Assembly (NCBI GenBank): GCA_022497155.1
Contig: MU385757.1
Coordinates: 248,001 to 312,000 of the forward strand
Direction of reading: 5' to 3'
Source of the DNA: Whalleya microplaca
Lineage: Eukaryota > Ascomycota > Sordariomycetes > Xylariales > Xylariaceae
Length of the DNA stretch: 64,000 nt
The translations under genes and the position numbers were made by a program. Positions 1-13,406 of this stretch are shown here, in pieces. The notes beneath the pieces were generated by a model, which worked only from the letters and a program-made list of their open reading frames with translations, made no database searches and was not told where the DNA came from. Within the stretch, counting starts at the first letter, position 1. Each line of letters starts with the position of its first letter.

Positions 1-3000
1 CTGCGTCCGTGGTCTGACTGCGTTTCGTTTTGCAACCCTAGCCCAGCAAGGTCAAGTGCAGTGCAGTGTGTCCCAGGTACCTGGCATGCAGGAGCGGCGA
101 TCGCGAAGCCTCGCGCCAAAGTCCGCATCATGGGCGCATCCCATCGCATCGCATCGCCGACAGCAGGAAGTGGGAGCGCGCGTGCCGGTGGTGGGTGGTG
201 ACACGGCATAGCGGACGCCACGCGTGCTAGGTATGTAGGGGCGCCGCAATTGCAGGTGCAGAGCGCAGGCAAGCTAGCAGGCGCGTTTCGCCGCCAAGGC
301 ACGATGGCGTCGCAGGCGGGCAGGCATCGCGCACGCAACCGGACTTCCGCGGTGCGGCGATGGAAGGGTTGCCATATATGTAATGTACGATGCAAGGCAA
401 GGCAAGGCAAGGCAAGGCGGGCCACGATATCACTACGACATACAAGGCGCTGGACATACGAGGATGGATGATGTAGTGGGTGTATATGTAATAGGTATAC
501 CTACATACATGCGAGAGAGATATTAGGTAGGTTTCTCAGTGTAATATGTTCCGTGCAATACGCAGGGCCAACCGTGTGTGGCGGCTGATGGCACCGCTAA
601 TATGCACATCGCAGGGCTGGCAGTTAATTGTCGCGCGTGTGTGGGCGATAACCCCGGACCTATTTGCTGGGACCCCATGCACGATCCTCGGGGAATACAA
701 CCAGACCCAGATCGCGGGGACGGGAAAGGGGATCCAGGGAATCGTGTCTTCTGATTCTAGAAAGAAAAGGAAATCGACAACGACGTTGCATCGAATCTGA
801 CAAGGGGTTCTGGCCTAATTAGACTGATATGGCCGAAGCTGCAGAAGTGAGCAACTGTCAGGAACGTTTGGGAAACTTGTGGTTGATCTTCAATCTCTCC
901 CTGTTGGTAACAACGGTCGAGCTTTGATTGGTCAATTGAACCAGCTTGGTAACAAACCCAACAGATAGAGGGTTTCCCGAAGTATCTACATACTTACAAA
1001 CAGAGCAAGGGATATTGCGATACCGTCTCCCATCATCCCATGCCTATCCACCGGAACGCCATCGGCGGCACATTCAATCGACTGAAGTTGGCGGGATAAC
1101 TTCTTAGGATGCGAGTTCGTTTGAATCTCAATCCGCCGGAGCTCCCGTAATGGGAAAGAGACGAACCAGACGCCCGTGCAGTTCTTCACTATTAATACTA
1201 TTGATGTCTACTAATTTGCGGGAGATGATCAGTATTCCGCAAGACCGTACCATATACATAAGCTCTATCATATAAGTGAAAGAATATTAGCTAGACCTGT
1301 CGTTCATCCGTTGCTGTGTTGTAGCATGACTAGGAAACTCGTTGACGCTCAAGCCCGAACGCTGCAGTAATTGGACACAACAAGAGCCTGGAAGACAGGA
1401 TTGAAAACGTGAATCTTCCCTTCTCAGAAAGTGAAGCTTCGCAGTCAATACAATACACATGACTGTTTGGGCCGTCGGGTAATGGCAGCAGCAGCAAGCC
1501 GTATCCTTGAACCGGTCCGCCTTGACCGGGATCAGTACCCAGGAGCTTGGGTGTAATGATACCGATCAACACCATACAGAGTAACGGGATACCGGATTAG
1601 GTCCGTGGAAAGTGAGGCATGCGCGAGTTACCATTGAAGCCTCAATATCCCATATAGTCGGAAACGCTTTTGAGTCGTCCCAATGAGGGTGTGGACATCA
1701 AGACCTGACGGGCTCCCGCATCCGGGCTTCTGCAGCACCCAAGCCTTAAGAGGCTGGTGATATTGGATATATCGGCATCGATAGCCGACTTCAATGAATT
1801 GGTATTCGAACAAGAATCTCGAAGCTGCCTAACTCTTCATTAAAGATTACCTAGGGTATAGTAGAAATTGGATCCAAATGAGAGTGAGGATCCAAACATT
1901 GACACATGCAATCGGGAAAAGGGAGCTACGTGAGCTATCAGACCAAAGACCGCGGCACTAAGGACTCAACTACCTGTTCACGTTCGCATGAGTTCATGCG
2001 GAAAGCCGCGTGAAGTTCTGCAGGAGGGTCTCAGAAACATCGATTTCGAAATTTGATTAAATGACGTGTACCCCTCCATCGCTTTGGGGTTGCAATGTTT
2101 CAGACTAGCATTGCAATATTGCGAACGGTTTTTGTTGCTCGTGATCTGTTGTGTTACCGACATGACGGATCAAGGTCATCAAACACACAGCCACAGAGTT
2201 ATCCCTGCAGGTTGTACAATCTTCAGTTCGGCGATCTCTTTCACCAGTTTAGAACTAACAGATCGAAAGGCAGAAGTTATCCGAGTACACCAGTTACTGG
2301 ATGGGTAATTTCCGTGGATACATCGCAGTATAACCAGATGTCAGTGTCTTTCCTTGTAACCTTTTAACCCTGGCATTGAACTTCTAGTTAGCAAGCACCT
2401 AAAACAAGGGAAGACAAATGACTAACATCGCGTAGGCAAGAGTATGCTCCCCATTCAAAATCCGTCTCCTAGCCAAAGCTGTTATCCTTAAACCCGATTG
2501 TTTCTCTAGCTAAATTTAGAATGATAGATTGGGATGCGATATTACCTAAGGAATACCCTGAGTGTTTAGGCATTGTATGTCATCCTAGTATTATAGTAAC
2601 GACTCATAGTATAATTGTGTGAAATGGCTGCACAAAAATGAATAGCTAGCGAATATTGTGATGACATAAGCTTATCGACACCTTTATCCACCCATATTCA
2701 GCGCAACATGGGGGGGAAGGAAGGGAGCAAAAACATCCCCGAAATCTAATATCGAAAACCCGCTTACAAATACCCGAATGTAGATTGTTTGCACGCTGCT
2801 TTGTGCGTAAGATGATGGGAAGTTCAACGGTGGCTTGCCTAGGTAGTGGCGATCTTCGTTAAGCCAATAGGAAAATTGAGGGCAGTTGGTTGGCCTCACT
2901 TTTCAGCTGTGTTAGGACAGAGCCGCAGGCGCTATAATTTGTGTTCGAGTTGCGTTTTAAGACCAATAATCAAAATTTAGTTGCCGATAAGTGTTATCCG

Positions 3001-5000
3001 GCAAGCACCGGGTTCTAAGAACATCGAAACTAGGGATGAACGATGACCGTATAGTAATTGATGGGAATTAGAAATATGATGTTTCGATACGCCCGAAATG
3101 GGCGCATTGTCATACCTGGGTAAGGTAGAAACCCAAGTAGCTGAAGGCACCCACTAACCTCTGCAGTGGACGACGATCGTAAGACCATCCTAGCTGTCTT
3201 GATCGAGTACCTGGAACCTGGGATCTCTCTCCATCAATGTACGGCAGACAAGTCGTGTGACCGAAGCCCCATTCACCTGGGAATTCCGCGCTGCAAATTT
3301 CCGGAACACTAAGTATGTCGTGTTCAAGGCGTTGCGGGCTGGTTCCTGGCAGATATGATTTGGGTGCACAAAGTAATACCGACGCCATAGTCGCGGATTT
3401 GTTGTAAGCCCATCCGAGAGACAAAGTGACCTAGGAGGCCCCTCAACTACCTAGGTAAATGTAATGCCCTCATACTGATGAATTTGGAGCTCGGCTTGTG
3501 GAGGCAGCCATATTTGACGATCCATCTGTATTGCATGTATGGTCTTGATATATCTGCGTCGTACTCTGTCTTGTGACAGTGGAGACAGGTATCGGCTCTC
3601 TGACCTATTCTGCGCCCGACTAGACAAGGACGAACGTAAAGGGAAATCCATATCAATGTTATTCGGCGAGTTCTAGGCTCCTAGCTCAGAGCAGAGCCAA
3701 AAAGATGGAAACATAATAGTGGTCTTCTGCGGGGATAGACGAGTCTTGTGGGGTAGATTGATACGTCTGAAGGCCGGCTAAACCAAAGCCTCGAATCTAG
3801 ACCTCAGGAACGTCTATCAGGGAGGGAGATGCGCAATTGAGCTACTCCCGTCACGAAGCTGCCAAAGACAAGGTGTTCCGTATATCGTCTTGTGATGCCT
3901 TTGGCCGGGCCTTTCGTTTGTAGTCATGACGCGCAATCGGGCGCCCTCGCCGAAGAGGCAAGAAAGATTCGTAATGTTCCGTCGACGACACCACTTGGTC
4001 GAAGGCCGGCGTAAGAACAACTTGACAATATCCAGTGCCCAATTTCCAATGTCGAATGGTTGCCGTAAATCGAGGTAACGGTCCTGTTTCAGATGGCAAG
4101 GGATTGGAACGTTTCCAGCGGCACAGATTCGCGGGAGGCAAAGTTCATGTTTGGATCAGAGACTAGTAGGATGGAATGTCTCAACAGGACTCTCTAGACA
4201 GTATCACAATTGAGACCTCAGGTAAGGCCCTACCTACGCATATGTAAGAGGTGGCTAAGATACTGTATGTACTTATCGATAGGTAGTTAGGAGGTAGACA
4301 ATTGGCATGTGCTGTACCTACTGAGTAGAGTCGGGGACTTCATGCAAGACGCAGCAGCAGAAGCCTCGGTCTGGTTGGCGAGACAAATTTTTATTAGTCG
4401 GGAGGCCTTCAATCGAGAAGTCGGAGATGCACATATCCAGTCTGCAGTGCACACGCATTACATACATATTCACATACCTACATACCTACTACACGTGTAT
4501 GGAGTCGCATTACATACTTAAGTAGGTACGGAAGACTCGCCAACCGAATTTTGATACCGTTACTGGGTCACATTTCGGTGTATACGGCATGGGGGTCTTT
4601 AAGGCCGTTAAGGCCTAGAGCCGTCGGGAACCACTAATAAGAGCATCCTCCGATGTGCCCCTAACTTGCCTAACTGACCTAAGGGAGCCGCCCCTGGGAT
4701 TATTTTACAGTAATAAACAGTGAAGGGCAAGGTTTATGTATGTTAGACGATAATGATACATGTATCCCTACATATACCAGCATACCTACCTCTTATCAAC
4801 CTAAGGTACATATGTACCTACTATAGTAAAAGCTGGTGGGGTGCGACTAATAAACGTCAATTCCCTGAGCCCTACATACCTAGTACATACAACCCTTTGC
4901 AGGCCTCGTCGCTGGTATGGGTATCATATGTACGCATAAGCTGTACATACTATGTAAAGTTGCCTCTCTCTCTGTGTGTGTGCCCAGTCATCAGTCCAGT
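1..5000. other. Gene-poor region, no supportable gene
   Basis: Only short overlapping open frames without domain signal or usable splice structure are present. The DNA is rich in TACCTA/TAGGTA-type words and carries short tandem repeats. I see no RNA gene here. Confidence 0.6.
391..418. repeat. (GGCAA)n pentanucleotide microsatellite
   Basis: About five consecutive copies of a GGCAA unit are visible. This is a simple sequence repeat with no evident function. Confidence 0.85.
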
Positions 5001-5039
5001 CAGTCCAATGTGTGCCTGTGTGCCTGTCATGACAGTCTA

Positions 5040-6696
5040 GGGCTATCGTCCAATTGTTTCCCTCTTGCGCCAGCCCACTCCTCCTTCGATCTGCCTACCA
5101 AAATTTCATAGAGACTGGTACACACTTCGACCATCTCGTCTGCAAGCGACAAGCCGCCCTGCCGCCCTGGGCAGCAAAGGACCCTGACTTTCTGCATCTC
5201 TCGAATCTGGGCCCGAGACCCCTGGCTAGACGCCTCTTCAGGGTCTTCAGGGTCCTTATTCCGCCATGCGAACACATGCATGGATTACCATTCTCACACC
5301 CATCTACCGCCTCATCTTAAACTTTTCTTGATGTTGAAATTCCCCCAACGCAGCCATCGTCATCGTCATCCTCCTAACCGTCTGACCGTGCGCCAACACC
5401 TTCTGTCCGTCTACTGACAGTCAGCAGCATATACCAGCATATACCAGCATATACGAAGGGAGTAATCAAGGGATCGTCGCCTCTCTTTCCCCCTTTCACC
5501 AGCGTTCCATTGTCTACATTGTCTACCACCGGTTGACTTCCATAATCCAATCAATCCTGCATTTGCCTCTATCACAAATTGTCAGATTTGATTTTCGCCT
5601 GAAGTCTCTGTACCTCTCTATACGTCTCTCTTCGCTCTGTCTGTCATTCTCTCTCTAGACCGTCTATTCCAATCTGCCTGGGAAATCCACGAGGCGACTC
5701 TGCACGGCGCTTCCGTTCATCGTCCCGAGGCACGTACTATACGTATTACACCGTGAAAGTTCCGATTGAATTGCCTCGGACTGGCCAATGCTAGACAGAA
5801 ACCGTCAAAAACAACATCGAAAAAAGAAGGCCGCCAAGTCAGCCAATCTAATACTTTTATTTTATTTTAGAGACCGTTCGGCTTACACGCCGGCACACTT
5901 ACACACTGGCGACCTCGGAAGCTAGTTGCAATGACAGACCCACAGCCTTCCTAAAATATTGGTCTCTTCCTTGTCTATCGATGTCTCTGCTCGTCAATCT
6001 GGTTGAAAAAGGGCCCGCTTCGGTACCAAGCCTTACCACTGTGATCGCCCACCCCCCACATTGGATGCATTGACTGCAGCCAGATCCTGTTGTTGAACAG
6101 ACTTACAGACCCTAAGTGGCGTACCTCAGGGCGACCCTCATGGTTCAGCTGCCGAGTGCTAAGTGTTGTAACCTCATCTGTGACCTGGTCACGTCAGGGC
6201 TCATTTTCCCTTCTCTTTATTCTCTCGAATTTCTAGAAACTTGCTTACAGCCTCTCGGCCCTCTCCCCCCAACTTCTAACTCGAAGTGGACTGGTCTAGA
6301 CGAGAAATACGATGAAAAAGGATAGACTAATAAAGCTACGAACCTCCCAAGAGGTATTAAAGCCTTGATTGACCCGCTACCTTTGCCCAATCCAACACCC
6401 TAGCATTGAGCTAGCCCTCCCTTCTGATCAGGCCCGCCGTATATTACTCCCACGCGGCGCTGGAGCAACCTTATATACTAGTACGCTTCCTCGTCTGCTG
6501 CTCCGTTCACATTATCTACCTGGCTGTCGACTACCTTCACGACCTCGTCTATTATATCTTGACTCTCACACGACTTCCTCAAGTGTTACTAGACACTTTC
6601 ACCCAAGAGTTTTTTGATATAGGTAGGCAGCCTCCACGAGACGTATAAAGTGTCGAGACACTGCTGTCTAAAGATATCACAACTGCCGTCGACGGC
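5040..6696 (+). promoter_or_regulatory. Pyrimidine-rich leader/promoter region upstream of the 6.7 kb gene
   Basis: The plus strand is strongly C/T-rich over much of this stretch and holds no convincing coding frame. Such tracts are common in fungal promoters and long 5' leaders, so I infer that it belongs to the gene starting at 6697. It also contains a short 10-11 bp tandem repeat at 5425-5454. Confidence 0.35.
5425..5454. repeat. CAGCATATAC tandem repeat, three copies
   Basis: The word CAGCATATAC recurs three times back to back in the leader region. This is a short direct repeat of unknown role. Confidence 0.75.
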
Positions 6697-7458
6697 ATGG
6701 CTTTTCATCCCCCCGGGGGTGGACCCTCTTCCTTTCCCATGGCGTTCCAACCGTCCCAGTCCCGGTCCCCTCCTCAGCTCTCGCCGTCTGCTGCCGCCCG
6801 AGGCATCGCGACGGGGATGGATCCGTCGGCGCCTTTCCATCCATTCCAAGAATCTCAGTTCGACATTCTCGAGTGGTACCCGCAATATCAGTCTTGTGTC
6901 CGGTACTTCCTAGATCACGCGCAACACAGCGGGCCAGTGCAGGCTGTGGCCGCCTTTGTGAACATTCAACTACCCTTTCAAAAGCCACAGCAACCCATCC
7001 TATCGTCGAAACCGGCCGCGTCGCCTGCGGCCGTACCGTCTTCCTCATCCCGAGCCGCCGGGAAACTTCCCATCCCCACCCAGCCGGCCATGCTCGTGAG
7101 CCTGATCCCGTACATTCGTCGGTTAGTGGCCACCGGGATGGATTTTGGCGGTGTGCTGCACGGCTTTTTTGGGGACGACTACGCTGCAGGGATAGGGCAC
7201 CTCCACGAGGTAGAACGGAGAAACTTTCTCTTTGCTGCCAAGAGTGCGAGCTGGTTAGATGTTAAATCACAATACGACATGCCGGGCGATCAGAGCATCC
7301 CGTTCCTACGGCCGCTACAGAGAGTCACAGAGGAAGAGATCGTCGGTGCAGAGGCAAATTGGAGTGAGTGGTTGGCAATGCAGGACTGGATGGTCGGACC
7401 ACGCTCTCCTGAAGTCACCAGGGATATGCCGGTAGTGGTGAAAGAAGAAGGCGTCTAA
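6697..7458 (+). CDS. Conserved fungal protein of unknown function ('Ilp'-type annotation)
   Basis: A single exon of 253 codons. The N-terminus is low-complexity and Pro/Ser-rich (residues 1-45). A hydrophobic/aromatic segment follows (about 50-90, with YPQYQSCVRYFLDHAQHS), then an Ala/Ser/Pro linker (about 100-125). A more conserved C-terminal half includes LIPYIRRLVATGMDFGG, GFFGDDYAAGIG and SEWLAMQDWMVGP. From memory of fungal proteomes this matches a conserved ascomycete family often auto-labelled 'Ilp is an apoptosis inhibitor', but no BIR domain is visible and that label is not supported by the sequence. There is no signal peptide or membrane segment. The start is the first ATG after the pyrimidine-rich leader. 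The role is unknown. Confidence 0.8.
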   Translation: MAFHPPGGGPSSFPMAFQPSQSRSPPQLSPSAAARGIATGMDPSAPFHPFQESQFDILEWYPQYQSCVRYFLDHAQHSGPVQAVAAFVNIQLPFQKPQQPILSSKPAASPAAVPSSSSRAAGKLPIPTQPAMLVSLIPYIRRLVATGMDFGGVLHGFFGDDYAAGIGHLHEVERRNFLFAAKSASWLDVKSQYDMPGDQSIPFLRPLQRVTEEEIVGAEANWSEWLAMQDWMVGPRSPEVTRDMPVVVKEEGV

Positions 7459-8627
7459 TCCATGAGCATAAGAATATTCATGGATATCTAAATCTACTAC
7501 AGCATCAAGGACAAGGAAGATCACGAAGGCTCGGACGGAATACCACCCCCGAGTACCAGGTTGCAGCTTAGACCGGCGCTATCTGATTCGAGATGCAGGA
7601 GTCGGACGGCTGTACGGGCTTCCAGTTCATCGTACCACTGGATGTCCGACTGTCTTAAAGTTGCAAGGACCTACCCAGGTTGTGTGGGATGACAGGTGAA
7701 ATGTACAGCATTGTGGCTTACACAATGCCCTAGTATGGTAGGGTCTGATATGGTTATGGCAGCTATGGGAGGTATTTTGCCATCAAACGTATGTAATGTC
7801 GGTCCCAAGAGACCAGTAAGACCCTGAGAAAATGCATAATTCCACGTTCTTCCACACACATTTAATTATTAATAATTGCGGGCTGCAGACTTTAGCCTCA
7901 CTTTACACACCTTAGGTAGGTTACAAGTATAGTGCCTACACACCTTGCGAGATGCATGACATACCTACATAGCACATGTATAATAAGCGCACTAGTACCA
8001 CAGGACCCCTAGTGATACTATGTACATGGCATGTGTAAGGTAGGCTATGTGGGCGAGAAAAGCACATGACGGATACAGGGTCCCTCCAACTTAACTTACC
8101 CATGGATAGGGACCCTGTCGTGTTATATATATTCCTAGCTACGAATTAATATAGCTCCCGCGGACAAAGATTCGAGATAAGCATGTTAGAAGCCGCAGTA
8201 CCTGCTGTGCTCATGTATTTCGAACTGGATGTATGTAACTGTAATACAGAATACAGTGGCTCGTTTACGCTAGCGCACTACGCCGTACATGGAGGTATGT
8301 ATGTATGTAGACAGGGTCCCCGTGGCCCAAGCTCCCAAATCCTTTTAAGCGGAATAGGCCTGGCTCGACTATCTACGTATGTATCTAAAGGGTAGATTAA
8401 GCTTTGGACAATTCGACCGAACGCTTATCGATAGCGAGGGCAGTGCTTGTTATTACACTGAACCGTTACCGACGTCCATTGTTCAGCCTCGTACAAACTC
8501 ACAACCTTCGAACTTGCAAAGGCCATTGTGTGTAAGTCGGAACGCAACGTAAAAATATCGCTCTACCAAACAGATGTAGTCATTCAAGTGAAGCTACCTT
8601 CAGGGGATTTACAACACCGTACCGAAG
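7459..8627. other. Intergenic, nothing recognised
   Basis: Contains short TACCTA/GTATGT-rich stretches and no coding frame that I can support. It presumably holds the 3' end of the upstream gene and the promoter of the Mediator gene. Confidence 0.5.
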
Positions 8628-11600
8628 ATGGAGATGGAGACGGAGATGGACATCGACACGGTAATGGCGGGCGGCGTCGACCTGGGCAACAGACCCGTGC
8701 GAGACCACAGCCGGTCCCGCGAGCAATGGGAGAACTTCCTGGCGCAGTGCATCTCGACGCGTCTGGACCCCGAGACCTTCGAAACCTTCGTCGCGCTGCT
8801 GTACTCGAAGTGCCCGCTGCCGCCCGCCGTCGTCGCCGACGTGTGTCTGCGGCCGCAGCCGTCGAACCACGAGAGCCTCGACCCGCGCGTGCCCCGCTAC
8901 ATCCAGGTGCTCGCCCACCGCCGCCTCATCGACACGCCCTCCATCCTCAAGGCCCTGTACAAATACTCCACCTCGCACGTGCAGGCGCAGAGTGCGGGCG
9001 GTGGCGCGCCCCTCGATCACGCCGACGGCGGCGAGGGGGCGCCGTTGCGGTGGGGGAGCTCGTATGCCGCCGAGGAGGTCATCTTTTATCGTCTTACTAA
9101 GGCGGTGGGGCTGGGCACCGGGATCAGGAATGCTGGGGAGGCTTTGGAAGTGTGCAAACTGATGGCCAAGTGGATGACTTTGTTCACCTCTGTCTCAGCG
9201 GCGTTTGCCCAAGATGTCATGGGTCAGCTGCAAAGCCCGCATTCTAGGGAGGAGATGGAGGCCGCGAGGGCCGCCTCAGTCATGCTTCTTCTGGGCATTT
9301 GCGAGAATCAAACAGTTCTGAACGCGCTAAGCCGTCCTTTTGCTAAAGGTGCGTCATCACGCTTGTTTGCGCTTGCTCTGCAGTCTCTGAACTGACATTA
9401 TAAATAGACGCTCGAAGAGCATTATCTGAAAGCCTGGCTAGTTTCATTCCTTCAATAATGCAGAGCGCATCGCAGATCGCGGGCCGCCTCGAGCTGTTCC
9501 GGACCGAGACGCTTGCGTCGTTCGAACCGGCAGATAAAAAGAAGGAAGCTCTAAATCATGAGATGAATGACCTTGAATCATCCATGGCTCTAGACAGCGT
9601 TGTCATAACCGAGATTCCCACCGTTAATTCTCGGGCTGGTTTATACATATATTTAAACGCATGTGTAAGTGTCTGAAGTTCGGGTTTATTGCGAAGACAC
9701 GTTCTCATTATGCTCAGCTCGTTGGACGGCCATTGATAGACGATAATGCTATCTTTAGTTATATAAATAATAGATATCAGGTGAGCGGGAATATCAGTAG
9801 ACTCATCGTACTTCTGCTAATGAAGCCAGGGCGACATTCAATCCACAACCATAGATCTGATCTTAGCGTCATTCGACGTGCTCGCAAATGTGGTCTTCCG
9901 CAACGAAGGCCAGAAAGCAGGACATTTGCTAAGATCCTACCTGATTAACAAGCTACCATTGCTACTTGCAAGCTTAGCATCGTCCATGTTCCCTCCCTTG
10001 ACACCCCAGTTTTGCATTACGGAGGCTCTCAGTCAAGTGGACACCAATGCGTTTCCGACTTTATCGGCGATGTTTGACGAAGCGAATAACAACAACACAT
10101 TTACCGACAGCGTTCGCTCGGACTTTTGTTTCGCCTGCTGTTTGCACGGGTTGATTCCAGAGTCTAGTATCGAAGGCCTGCTTGGTGAAATCACTTACCA
10201 AAGCCTTCCCCAGGCCGGTCGATATGTAAAAGAGCAACTCGTCGGGGAATGTATGGGAGACCCTGAAAGGATTCAACGACTGATCGGCGAACTGGACAAT
10301 ATGGACGGTAATGTGGGGGCAGTATGTCAGGCTCTAACAGAGGTAAGTCTCAAGGACCAATAATCTTATCCAACACAAATACTAAACCCGGCTAGGTAAT
10401 TGGTCGTCTGTGTAACAATAAAGAGACGATGACTTTGAAATTACTTTGCAGCCAGCTTGCCAAGAAGCCACTGTCTCTAGACGTCATGCTTCTCTTCGAC
10501 AAGGCCACAACGATTCTACACCCCCTATGCGAATTGCTTGATAATTGGCGGTACGATGAGGATCAAGGGGAGTACCAACCCGTCTATGAAGAATTCGGCT
10601 CTGTGCTTCTTCTTCTCTTGGCGTTTGTCTATCGCTATAACTTGTCTGTCATGGATCTCGGCATTCGGTCTCCAGACTCGTTCGTTGCGAAATTGCTGAA
10701 TAGGGGTCCAATTAGCAAACCACTGGATGAGTTAACCGACCAGGAGAAAGGCCACCTGGATGGATGGATCCATGGCCTTTTCGATAGTGAGGCTGGTGGA
10801 TTGGGTGATGAGTTGATGTCCTCATGCCCACCTCAAGAGTTTTATCTACTCATTCCCACGCTGTTCCACAATATTGTGCTCGCGTTCAGCACGAATCATC
10901 TCAATGAGGAGAACCTGAAGACTGGAGTAGAATGTAAGTTCTAGTTTGTAGAACCTGGAAGCAGATACTAACCGTACGCTAGATTTGGTGGATACCTTCC
11001 TTCTGCCATCCCTTGTGCCAGCCATAACATCCATGTGCAACCAACTCTGGATAGGGGACCGTAGTCAAGGTCAGGACCAAAAGGCAGTGATCAGAATCCT
11101 GCAATTGATCCTCTTGACGAAACAGGGCTCTACCGAAGCTCAAACCATGCTGTCTGCTGCCGTCAACATAATTGCAAAGCCGCTCGAGTATTCCCTACGG
11201 TCCTATCAACGGTTGGATCCTAGGAGTCAAGAGGTCGAACCTTTGCTCAAAGCAATGAAAGACAATATTCGACTTTCGCGACGAACAGCGGGCGCCGGCC
11301 ACAATGAATTAGAAGCATGGACGAGTACGGCAAACGGCGGGCTAGCTGCCTCAGTCAGACATACAATCCAGGGCTTCGTATCATGGAGTGTCCACCCTGG
11401 CATGAACATCATGCCAACATCGTACACCCACCGACAGATCTTAGCGGCGCTCAGGATCATGGGCGCGAAGCGATTATTATACCTCATCCTAGAAGAGGTA
11501 AAGCAGCAGACCGAGGCCGGCAGCGGCAGCATCGCCCACGACGTCGCCACGGCCCTCATCTGCGCGCCCGACGTGACCAACGTGCCGCCGCCAGCCGAGC

Positions 11601-12070
11601 TGACGCTGCTCGTGGACCACAACAACCAGCCCGTGGTGCCGCCGCAGCAGCGGATCTCCCTGCGCGCGGCGCTCAAGTCCGAGGCCGAGGACTTCAAGCT
11701 CATCCAGAAGTCCGACCCGGCGATGGCCGAGATCGCCGTGCGCCTGTACCGCCGCGTCGAGGCGCAGCTGCTCATGCCGCCGCCCCCCGACCCCATGCTG
11801 CAGGGCGACCTGGCGCTCAACCTCGACGAGGAGAACGCGGCGGCGCTCGGCGACGCGCTGGCTGCGGCCCAGAACGAGGGGCTCGTTAACGCCGACGATG
11901 CGAATATGAGCCTGGATCTCGGCGGTGGCGCCGGGAGTGACTTGGACCTCGGCGGTGGCGCCGGGGACGCGGGCGGCGTGATCGATTTCGGCACCGACGA
12001 TGATATCTACGGCAGCATGGTCGCCGGGAGCAGTAGCGCGGATTTCCTTGAGGGCTGGAATCTGACGTAG
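8628..12070 (+). CDS. MED5: Mediator of RNA polymerase II transcription subunit 5
   Basis: Six exons (8628-9348, 9408-9664, 9718-9780, 9830-10342, 10396-10933, 10983-12070) join in frame to 1059 residues, a normal length for fungal Med5/Nut1. The introns are 49-59 nt with GT-AG ends. Recognition rests on the overall Med5 pattern, for example REQWENFLAQCISTRLDPE near the N-terminus, GRPLIDDNAIFSYINNRYQ across exon 3, and DLILASFDVLANVVFRNEGQ in exon 4. Med5 belongs to the tail module of the nuclear Mediator complex, which links gene-specific activators to RNA polymerase II. The last exon has a GC-rich, acidic tail of about 90 residues with two near-identical DLGGGAGSDLDLGGGAGD-like blocks. The start is the first of several clustered ATGs, so the true start could be a few codons later. 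Confidence 0.92.
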
Positions 12071-12923
12071 TCCCCTCAGAGGAGCCTGGAGGATTCCGAC
12101 GGCGGGTTTGGATAGATGGGCAGCGTTATCCGTAAAGAATGGGTTGATTGATTGGTTGCTGGGTTTCATGGAAATAGCGAGGCGTCTGCGCGTTAGGGGA
12201 AGGTAAATTGCTAGATTTATTGATTATGCTTAGCGTTACAATTGACGGTCCAGTTTAATGGCTACATGGCTGATGACTAGATTGGATACTCAGTTTCTTG
12301 AGGGGGAGCGTATGGGTGAGTGTTGTGTAACGTAGGTACAAGGCATAGCTGCGTTGTTGCGTTTGTGATAGTGAAGTAGCGGCAGTTCGTATTGAAGTCT
12401 GTTTAAGGAGATCTAGCCTAAGTGGGAAAGAGAGGTAATGCGACTATAGTTGTACATGAATCCCTGACCCGACACGGTCGCTCTCGTTCGAATGCTTGGT
12501 TTCTGTGTCTTGGAGCGTCAGTCCCTATTCTACAATCGTTGCTCTTGCGTCATATGCGACCCCTTTACAAGTATTGCTACGAATACTTCATCCTGTCTAC
12601 CATGCACCGGTCTATTTTAGATGTTTCTCAGGTAGTGAGTCGGGCTTTAAGGAATCAGGCGAGATCGTGTTGAATGAGGGGCTGTATAGGTAGGTAGGGG
12701 GTAGAGGCTATGGGGGATTGCTTGGCTTGTTTGGTTTTTTTTAGTTGGGATATCTGCTCCTGCGTGTATCTAAGATAATGTACACGGCGCGGGAAGATAT
12801 CATTTCTTTGACTCCTTTAATAATTCGAGGTTAGGCTGAGCCTGGCATTATTGACACAGATGGGTTGAAGATGGAGAGCGATATATCCTAACGGGTTCTG
12901 AAGGCCTTCCAGATAGCATTTGG
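12071..12923. other. Intergenic, nothing recognised
   Basis: The 3' flank of the Mediator gene runs to the first transposon remnant. No supportable coding frame is visible. Confidence 0.5.
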
Positions 12924-12931
12924 ATTATATT

Positions 12932-13381
12932 CAGGGTTGTAATCCACTCCACCTATTCCACCAGTGGCTTAAGTGGAGTGGGTGGCCCTTATCCCACGAT
13001 AGAGCCCTGTAGAGTGGACTTACGGGAGGTGTATATGGAGTGGGTAGCCACAAAGTGGACGTGGATTAAGGGGTATCAGCTATAGGTAAGGCGTATATTA
13101 GCTACAGGGGAGGCGTATTTTAGCCACAGCGTTAGCTATAATTAGCCACAGCCATCAGTCATATATCAGCTACAGCTGTCAGCTATATATTACCTGTTAG
13201 TAATTACTAGCAGCAAACCTCCTACTCTACAATTAGTCCATCCACCCACCCACTTCCACCCACAAGGGCTTTAAGTGGACGTGGATTAGTCAGCAGCAAG
13301 GCCAGATGGAGTGGAATGGAGTGGAGTGGCTCCCACAAAGTGGCCCACGTGTGGATTAGCGTGGAGTGGATTACAACCTTG
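12932..13381. mobile_element. Non-autonomous hAT-like element (MITE), 450 bp
   Basis: The ends form inverted repeats over 21 bp with one mismatch: positions 12932-12952 against the reverse complement of 13361-13381. The core is GGTTGTAATCCACTCCAC. An exact 8-bp direct repeat, ATTATATT, flanks it (12924-12931 and 13382-13389). An 8-bp target-site duplication with CAGGG/CAAGG-type termini is characteristic of the hAT superfamily. The interior is rich in AGTGGAGTGG and TTAGCTAC/TCAGCTA words and has no coding capacity, so the element would depend on a transposase in trans. Confidence 0.9.
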
Positions 13382-13406
13382 ATTATATTGCCGTAGTAAT
13401 TTCTTT

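Noticed and set aside
5027..5320. Overlapping frames of 84-88 codons on both strands
   Set aside because: Pyrimidine-rich leader DNA; no protein family or splice structure.
11227..11994. 255-codon frame on the minus strand
   Set aside because: Antisense to the last exon of Med5; Ser/Arg-rich with no domain.
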